Source: Sabethes cyaneus
Taxonomy: Eukaryota; Arthropoda; Insecta; Diptera; Culicidae
Assembly: GCF_943734655.1 (NCBI RefSeq)
Contig: NC_071355.1
Location: 19,108,268-19,172,267 of the forward strand
Reading direction: 5' to 3'
DNA: 64,000 bases
Shown here: positions 22,049-32,580 of the stretch, one piece after another
Layout of the letters: the number at the start of each line of letters is the position of its first letter
How positions within the stretch are numbered: the stretch's first letter is position 1
Position numbers and translations under genes: made by a program
The notes under the pieces: model-generated
What the model saw: only the letters and a program-made list of their open reading frames with translations
The model's database searches: none
Told to the model about the DNA's origin: nothing

Positions 22049-24640
22049 ACGGTCACAAGCAAGACGGACAGTTCTTTCGTATTCTGTGCGGAAGCAAAAT
22101 CTCGACAGGCAGGTATTACTCATCGATCGACGATCATCATCATGTTTATTTTTCTGGCGTTTATAATACGGTTGGCTTAATCCATTTTTTTCTGGTATTA
22201 GTAAAATCTAGTATTATCAATCCTAGATGTTTTGATAATGCTTAGCGTAAGAAAAAAACAAAAAAAAAAAACAAACGTAAAATGTTCAACATTTACATGC
22301 ATTAATTCGTGTGGTTTTGTTGTCGTCAGGGTTTAAATGTGTGTTTGTTTGCGTCTGTGTGTATGTGACTATAATCGATTCCACCGCGTTTTGTGTCCAT
22401 TTTGACAGTATATATATCAAGCTAAATATCGCACTAGGTTTTCACGTATTAATCAGCTGGTAGAACGGGTAAATATGACCCTCTAACTTCGGTTCCACCC
22501 TACCCTATACAAATATATGTATTCGAAGGATTGCGCGTGAATCTTCAAACACGATTCTCAAGAAAACGGCTCCAATGAATCACGTTCAGGCTGCTTAACT
22601 GTTATCACTTAATTTTTGTGTGTCTGTGTGCTTATTTTGTTTTTGTTTTCTCCCTTCTTTTATTATAGAATTGTAAATTCATAGGTTCACCCTTCTAGTA
22701 TCATAACGACTAATTTATTTATATATATATAGATTTTCTTAAATGCAAACGGTTCCTTCTTTCCACTTATTAGAAGCAATTACTACAACGTGTACAAAAA
22801 GACGACTTCCGCTGCTAGTACGAGTACGATGGTTAGTAACGTCTAGGTATTTGATTTAGTAAGAATTGTATCCCGCAGACGAATCAGAATGTAACAACAA
22901 CCAGTTGAGGTCAACAACGATGATTTTCTACGGTTGTCCTCCCTTCTTAGTGGGTGCTTTTTTTTCTAGTTGCTGCAAAATTCAAACACGATTTCTTTTT
23001 TTTCTTCTTTTTTTTTAACAGCAGGTTAGCTTTGTTAGCTCTTACGTTGGCTGAAGGGAAAAGGGTAACACTGAGTTGAATTGTCTACTTGTGTCTAATA
23101 CTTGAATGGTTTTTGATTTGCTTTGTTGGCCAAATCGCCAGATTGGAGATTTTTTTTGCTTTTATTTGTGGTTATTGGTGGTTGTGCTGGACTTCCAATT
23201 GCGTTTTCGGTTGGTTTAGGACTTCAATGATTGCCAATAGTCGGGAATATTTGGTTGCATTTCAGGTTTTTCATGGATTGTTGTGTAAATTAAGCCTTAT
23301 TCATAACAAAATTCATAACACTTGCTCATTGCTTACAGCACATTGCAATGGTCATTAACACAAGACTAATGTTTTATTCTCGAATCAGAATTCTTCGAAA
23401 GCTCCACTAACAAAAATGTTTACGTTGGAAATTCCGCTGACTAAAACCGCCTTCAATTAGCAATCGCTTAAAAGATTGTAGGACATTCGAATATGTGGTT
23501 TTACACGATGAATTCAATCAATAGTTTGTAAAATGTTACATATTTCTTATGGCCGAAATAATTCAAACAAAGGCGTAAATCGTTTTCGAATTAATACGAA
23601 AAAAATTGAGAGGAACCCTGATCACTTCCTGCGGATTGACGCTCGACAAAAGTCTAAACTTTGTGAGGTACCTATAAATATGCCATACTGCACATCTATA
23701 ACTATTAGAACTCTTCAGGAAACTCCTTGCAAGAAAAAGTTACAAACATAGCAAACATAGTACATAGCACTAGCGTAACTATAGTAACTATCTTTGTTGA
23801 TCGAAGACAACGTGCACGTGGCACGTAAAATTCTCAAATATCGTTTTCATACTAAATACAAAAGCGTGATTAGAGTGAATTGTGAAAACGTATCAGTGCA
23901 GTGTAGAACATACGAAAGATTCTAAACAGGAAAATTCTGATAATTCTGATAATAAGCTGCGCGCACCATAAATGCTGCTACCTGTCAGTATTTCATCAAT
24001 CTCTCCATATTTTCGAAGTGATTTTTTAAACGCGGACCTAAAAGCAAAGTGACTAAGGGTAAAAATGGTTAAAATATGTTAAAATTTTCCACGGGGTACA
24101 TAAATCTCGTCCTACCATAGACAGGTATGTATTTAGTATGATAAGTAGTTCAAACATGTAACACACTGAGCTGGGCAATATCGCAAACTCTATCTTGTTT
24201 ATGTAATTAATTCTTTGTTTGTTCCTTGGGGTCAATTTACTAGAACTTTTGTAGAAACTGGAACTTTTCGATTTTTCAACGAAATAATTTACTTCTTTCG
24301 GGTCTAAGTGTGACCACCGGAAGAGGTCTTTTATTCCGAAAGTTGTGTGCAATCCGAATGAACAACTTGTCCGTACCTTGTCATATTTGACCGCACAATT
24401 CAAAGTGCCATATCTTAGCGAAAATTTCAATCTAATCCCTACACGCTAATCTAACCTCACACTCACGCAGCCAATTAATATCACAGCAAAAACTTTAGGA
24501 CAAAAAAAAAAGCCTAACTCTTCTATTCTAAATTCTGATCGGGCCCGTTCGACATAGTTTATATAGTTTGATTATGATCGGAATGAAATTTCAGATCGGA
24601 ACAGGCTTGCTGGGAAACCCTATAGGGCCGCCATGTGTAG
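22049..24640. other. CCDC39 3' UTR and intergenic DNA
   Basis: AT-rich with A and T homopolymers (22255, 22985) and a TA run near 22725. The proximal part must include the CCDC39 3' UTR. Open frames such as 23089-23358 or 24430-24053 show no domain. No mobile element recognised. Confidence 0.45.
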
Positions 24641-24699
24641 TGAAAGAACAAGACAACGATTCAAGAGCAGTAATTAAAACATTGACTAGTATGACGAAG

Positions 24700-25415
24700 A
24701 TTGGGTGATGGATGGCTAGTAGCGAACTCAATTCTTTCGGGAGAAAAAGATTTGGGTTGTACCGGTTTTTGGGAAACGCGAAAGTTGTCGGGATCCGAAT
24801 GACAGACAGTATCTTGACGGACGATCATAAAGTGAGTGAAAGGTGGAGGCAGTACTTCGGTGAGCACCTGAATGGCACCCGGGCCATTCAGGTGCTTTGG
24901 GATACTGAATAGTTACCGAAAGAGTGGAAGGATAGGGCTATCTGACCGATCAACAAGAAAGGTGACAATCTGGAGTGTACGAACTGCCTAAATAGCACAC
25001 TTTAGATCCATTTAGTTGAAGCAACCGGATTACGACTGAAATTAGTCATATTTCGGTTACCACAACAATTTTGTAACAACCGTGCTAGTAGGGTATCGTG
25101 TGATCATCCGCGTCAGAATACCGCCCACAAAACAGTCTTCGAATCCCTTTTCGGCCAATTTTCACCAATGGTGAGAATTCCCAGTTCAGCGGATTTGTGG
25201 GAATACATCCAGGTCCGCCTTGTTGAAGGACGGTTAACGACAGACCAAATATTTACGTTGCTGCAGATCCTCCAAAAAAGCCATGAATACAGAGTACTCC
25301 GGCACAATTTATTCGTAACATATTTATTCAAAGCTGCATATGATACCATCGACCGTAGCGAGCTCTAGAAAATCATGAATGAGAACGGCTTTCCGTCCTG
25401 TTTTCTTTTGAGCAT
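24700..25415 (+). mobile_element. RTE-like LINE relic 1
   Basis: Contains ILTDDHKVSERWRQYFGEHLNG and, further on, GRLTTDQIFTLLQILQKS, then AAYDTIDRSEL and IMNENGFPS, that is the pre-RT linker and RT blocks, in different frames with the region between deleted. It stops where a second, better kept copy begins at about 25415. Confidence 0.6.
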
Positions 25416-26307
25416 ACGGAGCAAATGATTTGAACTCTAGGATAGGCGTGCCGGATGAAGCACTGCCTTCTTCTGTGAAGCTAGATGCTTCGACCCTCGA
25501 AGACGGATGGAGTAGGATACGCTCGGCCGTCAACGAGGCCGCAACCACGGTGCTAGGTGTGGACACCTCGAGTGCACGAAATGATTGGTTTGACGGGGAA
25601 TTACAAGAAGTGATAGAGAGGAAAAAAAGAGCTTGGCCAAGTATCGACGAGCGAGGAATGAGTTGACCACGATCCTGAGAAGGAAAAAGCGCCAGAAGGA
25701 GGACAGAGATCGCGAGGAGCTGGAACAACTATTCCGGGCTAATGATACCCGCAAGTTTTACGAGAAGGTGAACCAAACTCGCAAGGCCCACACACCAAAT
25801 CCCGACATGTGTAGGGACGAGGGACGGGATCTAATCACAAACGAGCGCGAGGTGGTCGACAGCATATAGCAGCAGGAGACGCAAGTCGGAGTACCTACAA
25901 ACGACAACAGCGTACCGGCTCCCGATCTCGAAGAGATCCGACGAGAAATCGGTCTGCTGAAGAATAATAGAGCCGCCGGGAAGGACCGACTCCCGAAAGA
26001 ACTCTTCAAAAAATGGCGAAGAACCGCTAGTAACGGCACTTCACTGGCTGATTTCAAGGATTTGGGAAGAAGAGAAACTACCGGAGGAGTGGATGGAAGG
26101 CGTAGTCTATCCCATCTATAAAAAGGGCGACCGGCTAGACTGCTGTAATTACCGCGGCATTACGCTGGTCAACGCCGCCTTCAAGGTGCTCTCCCAGATT
26201 TTGTTGCGTCGTCTATCCTCAATAGCAAGAGAATTTGTAGGGCAGTATCAGGCGAGCTTTATGGGGGCCCGTGCTACTACGGATCAAATTTTTAATCTCC
26301 GACAAAT

Positions 26308-26590
26308 CCTTCAGAAATTGACTGAAGTTTTTGGAGCGTCTTAGTAGAATACGAAACCTAAAAATAAAAAATAAGAAAACTTATCCAATTTAATTCTACT
26401 ATGTGTATTTTATTCAATGACAGATACGTATTTCGCCTACGACTTGCAGGCTTCCTCTTCCTTTTCGAAAACAGACACTGAGGAAGCTTGCAAGTCGTAG
26501 GCGAAATACGTATCTGTCATTGAATAAAATACACATAGTAGAATTAAATTGGATAAGTTTTCTTATTTTTTATTTTTAGCCTTCAGAAAT
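26308..26590. mobile_element. 261-bp foldback with 11-bp TSD
   Basis: TSD CCTTCAGAAAT at 26308-26318 and 26580-26590 inside the LINE RT gene. Within it, arms 26358-26457 and 26480-26579 are inverted copies of 100 bp with a single mismatch seen, around a 22-nt loop. The inner part of the right arm contains a hammerhead-like motif at 26474-26518. Such motifs are known from Penelope-like elements and retrozymes, so this may be an inverted pair of Penelope terminal fragments (inference). Confidence 0.7.
26474..26518 (+). ncRNA. Candidate type I hammerhead ribozyme
   Basis: Order seen: GACA, CTGAGGA core, AGCTTGC-AAGTC-GTAGGC (stem-loop II with G-U wobbles), GAAA core, TACGTA (stem III, self-complementary), TC cleavage position at 26514, TGTC pairing back to GACA. 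All core blocks are present. Deviations: an extra unpaired A after CTGAGGA, and a stem III without a loop, which would need dimerisation as described for Penelope-type hammerheads. The left arm carries the same sequence on the other strand but its CTGA is changed. Confidence 0.45.
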
Positions 26591-27399
26591 GTCGAGTACA
26601 ACGTGCCCACGCATCATATTTTCGTGGATTTCAGAGTAGGATACTATACGGTTGAACGCGAACAGTTATGGCAGACTGCCCTGTGTGTTATTCAATATCG
26701 CTATTGAAGGTGTGATCCGGTGAGCAGGCATTGAAACGAGGGGAACGATCTTCAGCAGCCTACAAGGAGTAGCCAACTCCTAGCCTTTGCAGACGACCTC
26801 GACATCATTACTAGAAACCGTGGGACGACGGAGGTAATCTACGCCAGACTAAAAACGGAGGCTAGGAGGATAGGGTTGCAAATCAATGCGTTGAAAATCA
26901 AATATATGGTTGGAAGAGGCTCCCGAGAAAGTAACGTTTACCTCCCACGGACAGTGACTATTGACGGCGATGAACTGGAAGTGGTTGATGAGTTCGTATA
27001 TTTGGGATCTCTGGTCACCGCCGACAATAATACGAGTAAGGAGATCCAACGACGCATTCGAGCTGGAAATCGAACCTGCTTTTCCCTTCGCAAGACGTTT
27101 CGATCACCTGACGAAAGTTGGGAGACTACGGTGGGCCGACCACGTCGCAAGGATGCCGGAAGACTGTGTAGTGAAATCCGTTCTCTTCAAGAACCCCACC
27201 GGCACCAGGAATAGACGTGCTAGATGGCTCGACCAGGTTGAAGCCGACTTGCGTGCGTCGAGATGCGCAACGAATTGGCGACGAGTAGCCCAGGACCGAG
27301 TACAATGGAGAGGAATTCTTGATACGGCAATAGCCACCCCGGCTCTCGGCTGAATAAGTAAGTAAGTAAGAGTATTATTTGCCGACTCGCTAGCTGATA

Positions 27400-27540
27400 G
27401 CTCGGTTTGCTATTCGGTCTAATATCTACGCTTCGGCAGATCCTCCAAAAAGGCCGTGAATACAGAGTTCCCACGAACCATTCGTTGACTTCAAAGCTAC
27501 ATATGAAGCTATCGACCGTACCACCTGTTTCTTGATGTAA
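27400..27540 (+). mobile_element. Small LINE RT fragment
   Basis: Decayed match to the block at 25230-25365 of relic 1 (CAGATCCTCCAAAAAGGCCGTG against CAGATCCTCCAAAAAAGCCATG in two parts, then GAATACAGAGT and AAAGCTACATATGA). No usable frame. Confidence 0.5.
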
Positions 27541-27649
27541 GGGAATTAGCACGAAAATTTATTCTACACTTTGAAGCTTTAAATTTTTGCTACCAATTGC
27601 TTAGAGCACAGGAGAATTTACGGGACTAGTTGTACGATCCTCGTTGTTG

Positions 27650-28260
27650 TTGTCGTTAGCATAGATCTCGTGCTGTTTCAACCTATCGGCTGCATGCAGC
27701 TCAATCTTGGGTTACTCGTCGCCTATTTCCCAGGCGTTTCAGAAGGCGCAAATCGCAAGACCAAGTTGAGCCATCTCGCAAGCAGGGTCCCTCTTTTCTG
27801 GGTACCCGTGCGGTTGTTAAATAGAACCGTTTTCCTTATGACTATTCGGTCGACCGTAGTTTACCGTATGCCTCACCAGATGTCCGATGGCAATCTCCCC
27901 AAGTTGTGTCTGCTGCTCGTGATTCATATGTATACACGCAAATCTCGTTTTATGTCCACTATTATGGGACGTAAGAACAATCGGTCGTAAAAAGGGTGGA
28001 CGTAATTCAAATTTTAGACGTTAAACGAGACGACATTAATTCAAATTCCGTACGTAAAAATATTGACGCAAAAGGAAATCACGTAAAATAAATGGACGTA
28101 AAAAGAGATTCTAGTGTACCTCCGCCGCTCTTCGCTTCCAGCTTTTGCTCCGTCATATATCGTCCGCAAGTGCAGGCATGTCCTCCGTGAGTATCGTCAA
28201 ATCCATAAAAACTACCGGTCTAATAAGGGCTCCGTACCGTGCAAGCACCATATTCAAAAC
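27650..28260 (-). mobile_element. LINE 3' relic split by a MITE
   Basis: On the minus strand it parallels the 3' part of the LINE at 44000-44400: TCCAGCTTTTGCTCCG, CAGGCATGTCCTCCGTGAG and ACTACCGGTCTAATAAGGGC on the plus strand correspond to 44300-44440. Interrupted at 27931-28118 by a small inverted-repeat element. Heavily decayed. Confidence 0.55.
27931..28118. mobile_element. Small MITE, TA-type ends
   Basis: About 186 bp. Left end TATACACGCAAATCTC and right end GAGATTCTAGTGTA form imperfect inverted repeats continuing into TATGTCC and GGACGTAA; the motif GGACGTAA recurs several times inside. TA at both ends suggests a mariner-type insertion. It lies inside the LINE relic, between GATTCATATG and CTCCGCCGCT. 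Confidence 0.6.
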
Positions 28261-30047
28261 AGTGCCTAATTCTGAACAGTTGCAAATTTTTCATTAATAT
28301 CGGCAAAATTCCAGCTATTTCAATCACAATTTAATCACTACATCTGATGATTTTATATTATTTCAGTCTAGCGCAGATGGCCTCCGCCGTTTACCAACAT
28401 TTACCTTCTTTTAAATCAATTCGATTTTTTTTTGTCAAATGAAGAACCCGGAGTATAAACCAAAACAGCTTATGATGATTGAAAATAATTCCCCATTTCC
28501 TGAATAAACTCCTTAAGGTTAGTCAATTTTTTGTAAAACCCTCCCTAAGAAAAATTTCTGGTTACGCCCCTGATACAAGTGGCTGAAAAACACAGGGGCC
28601 CGAGCAAGATCGGGCAATCAGCTAGTAGATAATGAAAACCTGATATATGCATCACTAGTCTAAAATTTCATGCATTAATGTGCATTTAATTTTAATATAC
28701 TGATGAAATAAAACGGTACAATACAAGGTGTACATTCACATGGATCGTACGAGAAGTTGACGTTATGACGTAGAACTACTACTTTTTTTTTATCAATTTA
28801 ATAGAGTTCAAAGTTCTTCCATTAGGGGGACCCGGGGCAAGATGAGCACTTACATTTCACAGCTATGAAACAACTGTCAATATGTCAATGCTGGCTGTAT
28901 CTCCAAATGCATGAGCTGCCAACAAATGTCAATAGAATGAAACCGTTAAAGGCTTTCTGACAATATTTTTAGCAGGCGGGGTAATTCACCATATCCTTGA
29001 TACTAAAAATTGGTAAATTCGTCTTTGGTATCACCATCAATGATGATGTCCTAGTGTCACTCGCAATGAAAATTCTGACATGAGTCGACTGAACTGGTGA
29101 ACTATTCAAAATCCAAGGTGGGTGATGTCCTGAACAGATTTGGAGAACATCTGTCTATCACCAGCAAACGCTTCCTTCATGCTGAACTCTATATTTACCT
29201 CGCTTCAGCCTCTTTGACAATGTAAAAGTCACAGTTGTAGTTAGTAACTAGTCAGTGCTGGAAAAATTACTTTACTACTTGACTCGATTGTCAGTATAAC
29301 AAGTTACTTTAGAATTTAGTTAGCTGTTTTCTAAATGTTTGTGGATACTGATATTTGATGTTTAGTTTTAGAGATGAAATAATGAATAATTGATTCAATA
29401 ATAACGTAACTGGGCATTGAAATTGATTTTCATTTTGATAAAAATTAGCTGCATTGGTAGCGACTTGATATTTAATTTTATGGGTGTCAACTGATGATTT
29501 TAAGCACTCGTACTGGTCAGAGAAACGTAACGCGGACTCGGAGCACAATAGATCAACTCCTCTAGTCGCAGTGCTGAGTCTACCCACAAAAAAAACGCCA
29601 GCAAACCCGAAAGTGTCAGAAAAGCATTTCAAAATAGTGACTCTTTTTAAACAGATTCGAAGTCATCATGGAGAGGTGCAGTAGAAATTGCAGGAGTTTC
29701 ACAATTGTATCCGAACGAAGTAAAGAACAGGACTGGTTTGAGAAACTTCAAGGCTCTATTACCGGACCGTAAAAACTACAGGGTATTCAGCCCTAAGTGT
29801 TGTACGAAAGGGTGACGTAGGACTATATCAGATCATTAGATCAAAGACTAATGTAAACTGCATTTCTGGCATATGTTTGTTTATAAGAATCTGCGAGTGT
29901 CATTGTTCAAGTGAATGTTTAAAAGAGAAGAGCAAAATATTCAGATTCAATTCTTCATTGAATGCAATGGTGGCTTTGAAACGCCTACAACCTTTGAGAC
30001 ATAGAGATTTCTTCTAAAGGTTGAAATAGTAATGAATGACCAGCCCA
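28261..30047. other. Intergenic, one MITE-like end
   Basis: No gene. At 28828 GGGGGACCCGGGGCAAGATG resembles termini of common mosquito MITEs whose ends spell GGGGCAA-ATG-GCAC; no partner end was found. The rest is AT-rich and unremarkable. Confidence 0.4.
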
Positions 30048-30499
30048 CAGATTATTGTATTTTTTTGTATGGATATTATCACTACGACCAGCATTTTGAT
30101 CTATTGTGTATTCATCCAAGTGTTGTTCCGCACTTCGTTATTTTTGCAGTATCGCTATAGAGTGAGCGAACTGCTTATTATCCGTGCTTAAGGTGAAGGT
30201 CGTCAGAGGCCAGCTGCTTTTTTACTGATTTCAGTACTTGTTTCCACTATCGTTTTGTTTATGCTAAGTTGCTAGTAGCAGTAATAATTCGTTTTTGAAC
30301 AATTATGAAACGTAGAATCGCGAATCTATTTTTGCTGTTGAACTAGATCCGACAGTAATTCTATCACCTAAAATGTTGTTTACGGTAAATTTTATTATCA
30401 GAGAATTTTATAAGCATGTTTTCGACACTTACGACCGTTAATTTAATAGTGAAAATTATTAGCCAATTTCACGCTAAACGTAAATATGGCATCGCTTCC

Positions 30500-30513
30500 G
30501 TTACCTTGGTAAC
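30500..30513. promoter_or_regulatory. Perfect X-box (RFX-type) palindrome
   Basis: GTTACCTTGGTAAC fits GTNRCC-N2-RGYAAC exactly and is fully palindromic. RFX factors drive ciliary genes, but no ciliary gene starts nearby; the site sits in the extra DNA inside SINE copy 2. Function unproven; a 14-bp match can arise by chance in 64 kb but is uncommon. Confidence 0.4.
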
Positions 30514-31065
30514 GTATCAACAACGACGGTCGCGGATTCGGAATTGCAATCGAAACGAAGTAAAGTTTTTCATAAAGCATAAATCATAAAGCAAAATCAT
30601 TATAATATCTTACCAGATAACTGTTCGGGTGGTAAATTAAAGTTTTCGATGTTTCAAGTTAAGTTTCGCGAGTGATGTGATGAATGGAACGGCCGAAAAA
30701 AAGTAAAGAAAAATCGACGGCGAAAAAGTGAAAATATAGTGATGAATTTTAATTGGGCAGAAATCTCAGTATTTAGTATAAGTTATGCCCCAAAAAGTAA
30801 TAGAATCTAGAGAATGCAATGTTTAGTGCTTCGAATTGCAAGATCTGATTACGGCTAGCAGGTTAGTTGAACTAATTTTATTTTTTTGTGATGGTTTCCC
30901 GAGTCTATGGGAGCATGTTGATACACTGAAGAAGGGAAGGGAAGGGTGATATTCGGTGCCATACTGACTGCCATAAATGGACTCTGACGACCTTGTCCTT
31001 AAAGAGTGTCGGTGTTTTTTATCCCCTTTATTCTTTCTTTACTTCTTCCAAGAAGTGCGGATCTA

Positions 31066-31323
31066 GTTATAATTTGTCCTAGGACAAGAGGCTTCATTCG
31101 CACCTCGAGCAAGTATCATTCTTGTAACCATCCCCGGCTACAGGCTTCATGGCCGGTAAAGCAGAGAACAGCACAAAGTGAGGGTGTGTGTGTATATGTG
31201 TGTGTTCCTTACTACTTTTGCATTGCCTATCTCGTTCCTAGAACCCAGGTAGTGGAACAAGTTATAATTTGCCCTTGAATAAGAGGCTTCATTCGCACCT
31301 CAAGCAAGTACCACTCTTATAAC
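31066..31323 (-). repeat. 63-nt direct duplication in the SINE region
   Basis: 31066-31128 and 31261-31323 match over 63 nt with about ten differences, including the identical GAGGCTTCATTCGCACCT; the copies are 195 bp apart. Confidence 0.7.
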
Positions 31324-31799
31324 TTGCCCTGGCAAAAGCCTTTCATTGTTAGTAAATGCAGAATGCAGTAGGAAGGATGTGGAGGGGCCTGAGAATAAAC
31401 CCATGCTAAAGTCACTTAACATCGAATGGTCTTACTCTACTAAAATTTGAACCCATGACCACTCGCTTGTCAAGGCAGACTCGGTAATCTTGCGGGTACA
31501 GAGCCCCCCAGATTATTGTATAAATATGATTATGCGTAGCTTAACATATTTCAATAATCTTACTTCAACTCGCTTGTGACCTTTAAAAGGGCCATTAGGT
31601 ACAAATAACATTAGAGGCAAGGCACGTTCAACGCAAATATGACGTGTCATTCGAATGTCCTGTTTTGACATGAATGGCAACAAGCACGTAAGTTAGCGGC
31701 GTCGATTTACTGTCTCTTGCTCCGAGAAGGTTTTACGAGTTTACTTTCACAGCTTACCGCTTGTTACATAGCAGAAAATATGGCACATCCGCAAAAATG

Positions 31800-32310
31800 T
31801 CTGTTTTATTTGTATGAGAGTCCTTATCCTCTTACTACAGAGGTAAGGAGTCTCAAACCATCATAAAATAAATTCATGCCTCCAAAAACACCCACATGCC
31901 AAATTTGGTTCCATTTGCTTAATTATTTCCCGAGTTATGAGGAAATTTGTGTTTCATTTATATAGGAGCCCCCCCCCCCTCGTGTAAAAAGACGGATGGG
32001 TCTCAATACATCATAGAAAAAATTCCTACCTTTTAGGGGTGTAGGGGTTACATGTCAAATTTGGTTCCATTTGCTTGATTAGTTCTCAAGTGATGAGTAA
32101 ATTTGTATTTCATTTGTATGGGAGCCCCTCCTCTTAGAAGAGGAAGGGGTTTTAGTACACCATAGAAAAAATTTTTAACTCCAAAAACCCCCACATGCCA
32201 AATTTGGTTCTATTTGCTTGATTAGTTTTCGAGTTTTGAGGAAATGTGTTTCATTTGTATAGGAGCCCCCCCTTCTTACGCCCTCCATAGAATTGCTCTC
32301 CTACCCCTTC
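31800..32310. repeat. Tandem repeat, about 150-bp unit
   Basis: Three and a half units. Each contains CACATGCCAAATTTGGTTCC-like, CATTTGCTTGATTAGTT-like and TTTGTATGGGAGCCCC-like blocks in the same order. Poly-C runs follow GGAGC (31970, 32267). Noncoding. Confidence 0.75.
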
Positions 32311-32514
32311 CGTAAAATTGCTGATCATTTTATCTAGCCAACGACATATGAATTGTTCAGTTTCGTTCAGTAGTTTAGTAGTTATTAGCATTTGAAATCT
32401 TTCATTCAAACGTTACACCTCTATTTTCGTTTTCACAAAGTGCTACCCAGTCCCAGTATAGTAAACAAAGACGTAGTCCTACGTCAAAAGATTGATTACC
32501 CTGCTTTTGGCTAT

Positions 32515-32580
32515 GAAAACTGCTTCCAAAATTGGACTTTCCGACAAAAAGTTATTGACTGCTCATTTTCCCTTAAAATA
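32515..32580 (-). repeat. Dispersed repeat, copy C
   Basis: The reverse complement of this stretch gives AAAATGAGCAGTCA, TTTTTGTCGGAAAG and TTTTGGAAGCA, the same words in the same order as 245-300. Third copy of the family at 240 and 2905. Confidence 0.6.

Larger units (their letters stand above)
25416..27370 (+). mobile_element. RTE-like LINE relic 2
   Basis: Plus strand. Pre-RT region (KKRQKEDRDREELEQLF, FYEKVNQTRKAHTPNPDM), RT start (IYKKGDRLDCCNYRGITLVN), RT block GARATTDQIFNLRQIL, then after a foldback insertion FADDLDIITR (catalytic ADD) and the C-terminal VYLGSLVTADNNTSKEI and VGRLRWADHVARMPEDC. Ends in GAATAAGTAAGTAAGTAAG, the (AAGT)n tail shared with the copies at 43975 and 60913. 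Several stops and frameshifts; no endonuclease domain at the 5' end. Dead, 5'-truncated. Confidence 0.72.
30048..31521 (-). mobile_element. tRNA-derived SINE, copy 2, enlarged
   Basis: TSD CAGATTATTGTAT at 30048-30060 and 31509-31521. The minus-strand head (31508-31385) and the tail region (30185-30061) match SINE copy 1, including the degenerate B box and the A-rich tail. Relative to copy 1 it carries about 1 kb of extra DNA, roughly 30196-31180, holding an RFX-type palindrome and half of an internal duplication. The extra DNA is probably a later insertion or captured sequence. Confidence 0.65.

Noticed and set aside
24841..24900. GGCACCCGGGCCATTCAGGTG as a terminator hairpin
   Set aside because: It is part of a decayed LINE linker with a small local inverted duplication (CACCTGAATGG and its complement); no transcript end is expected there.
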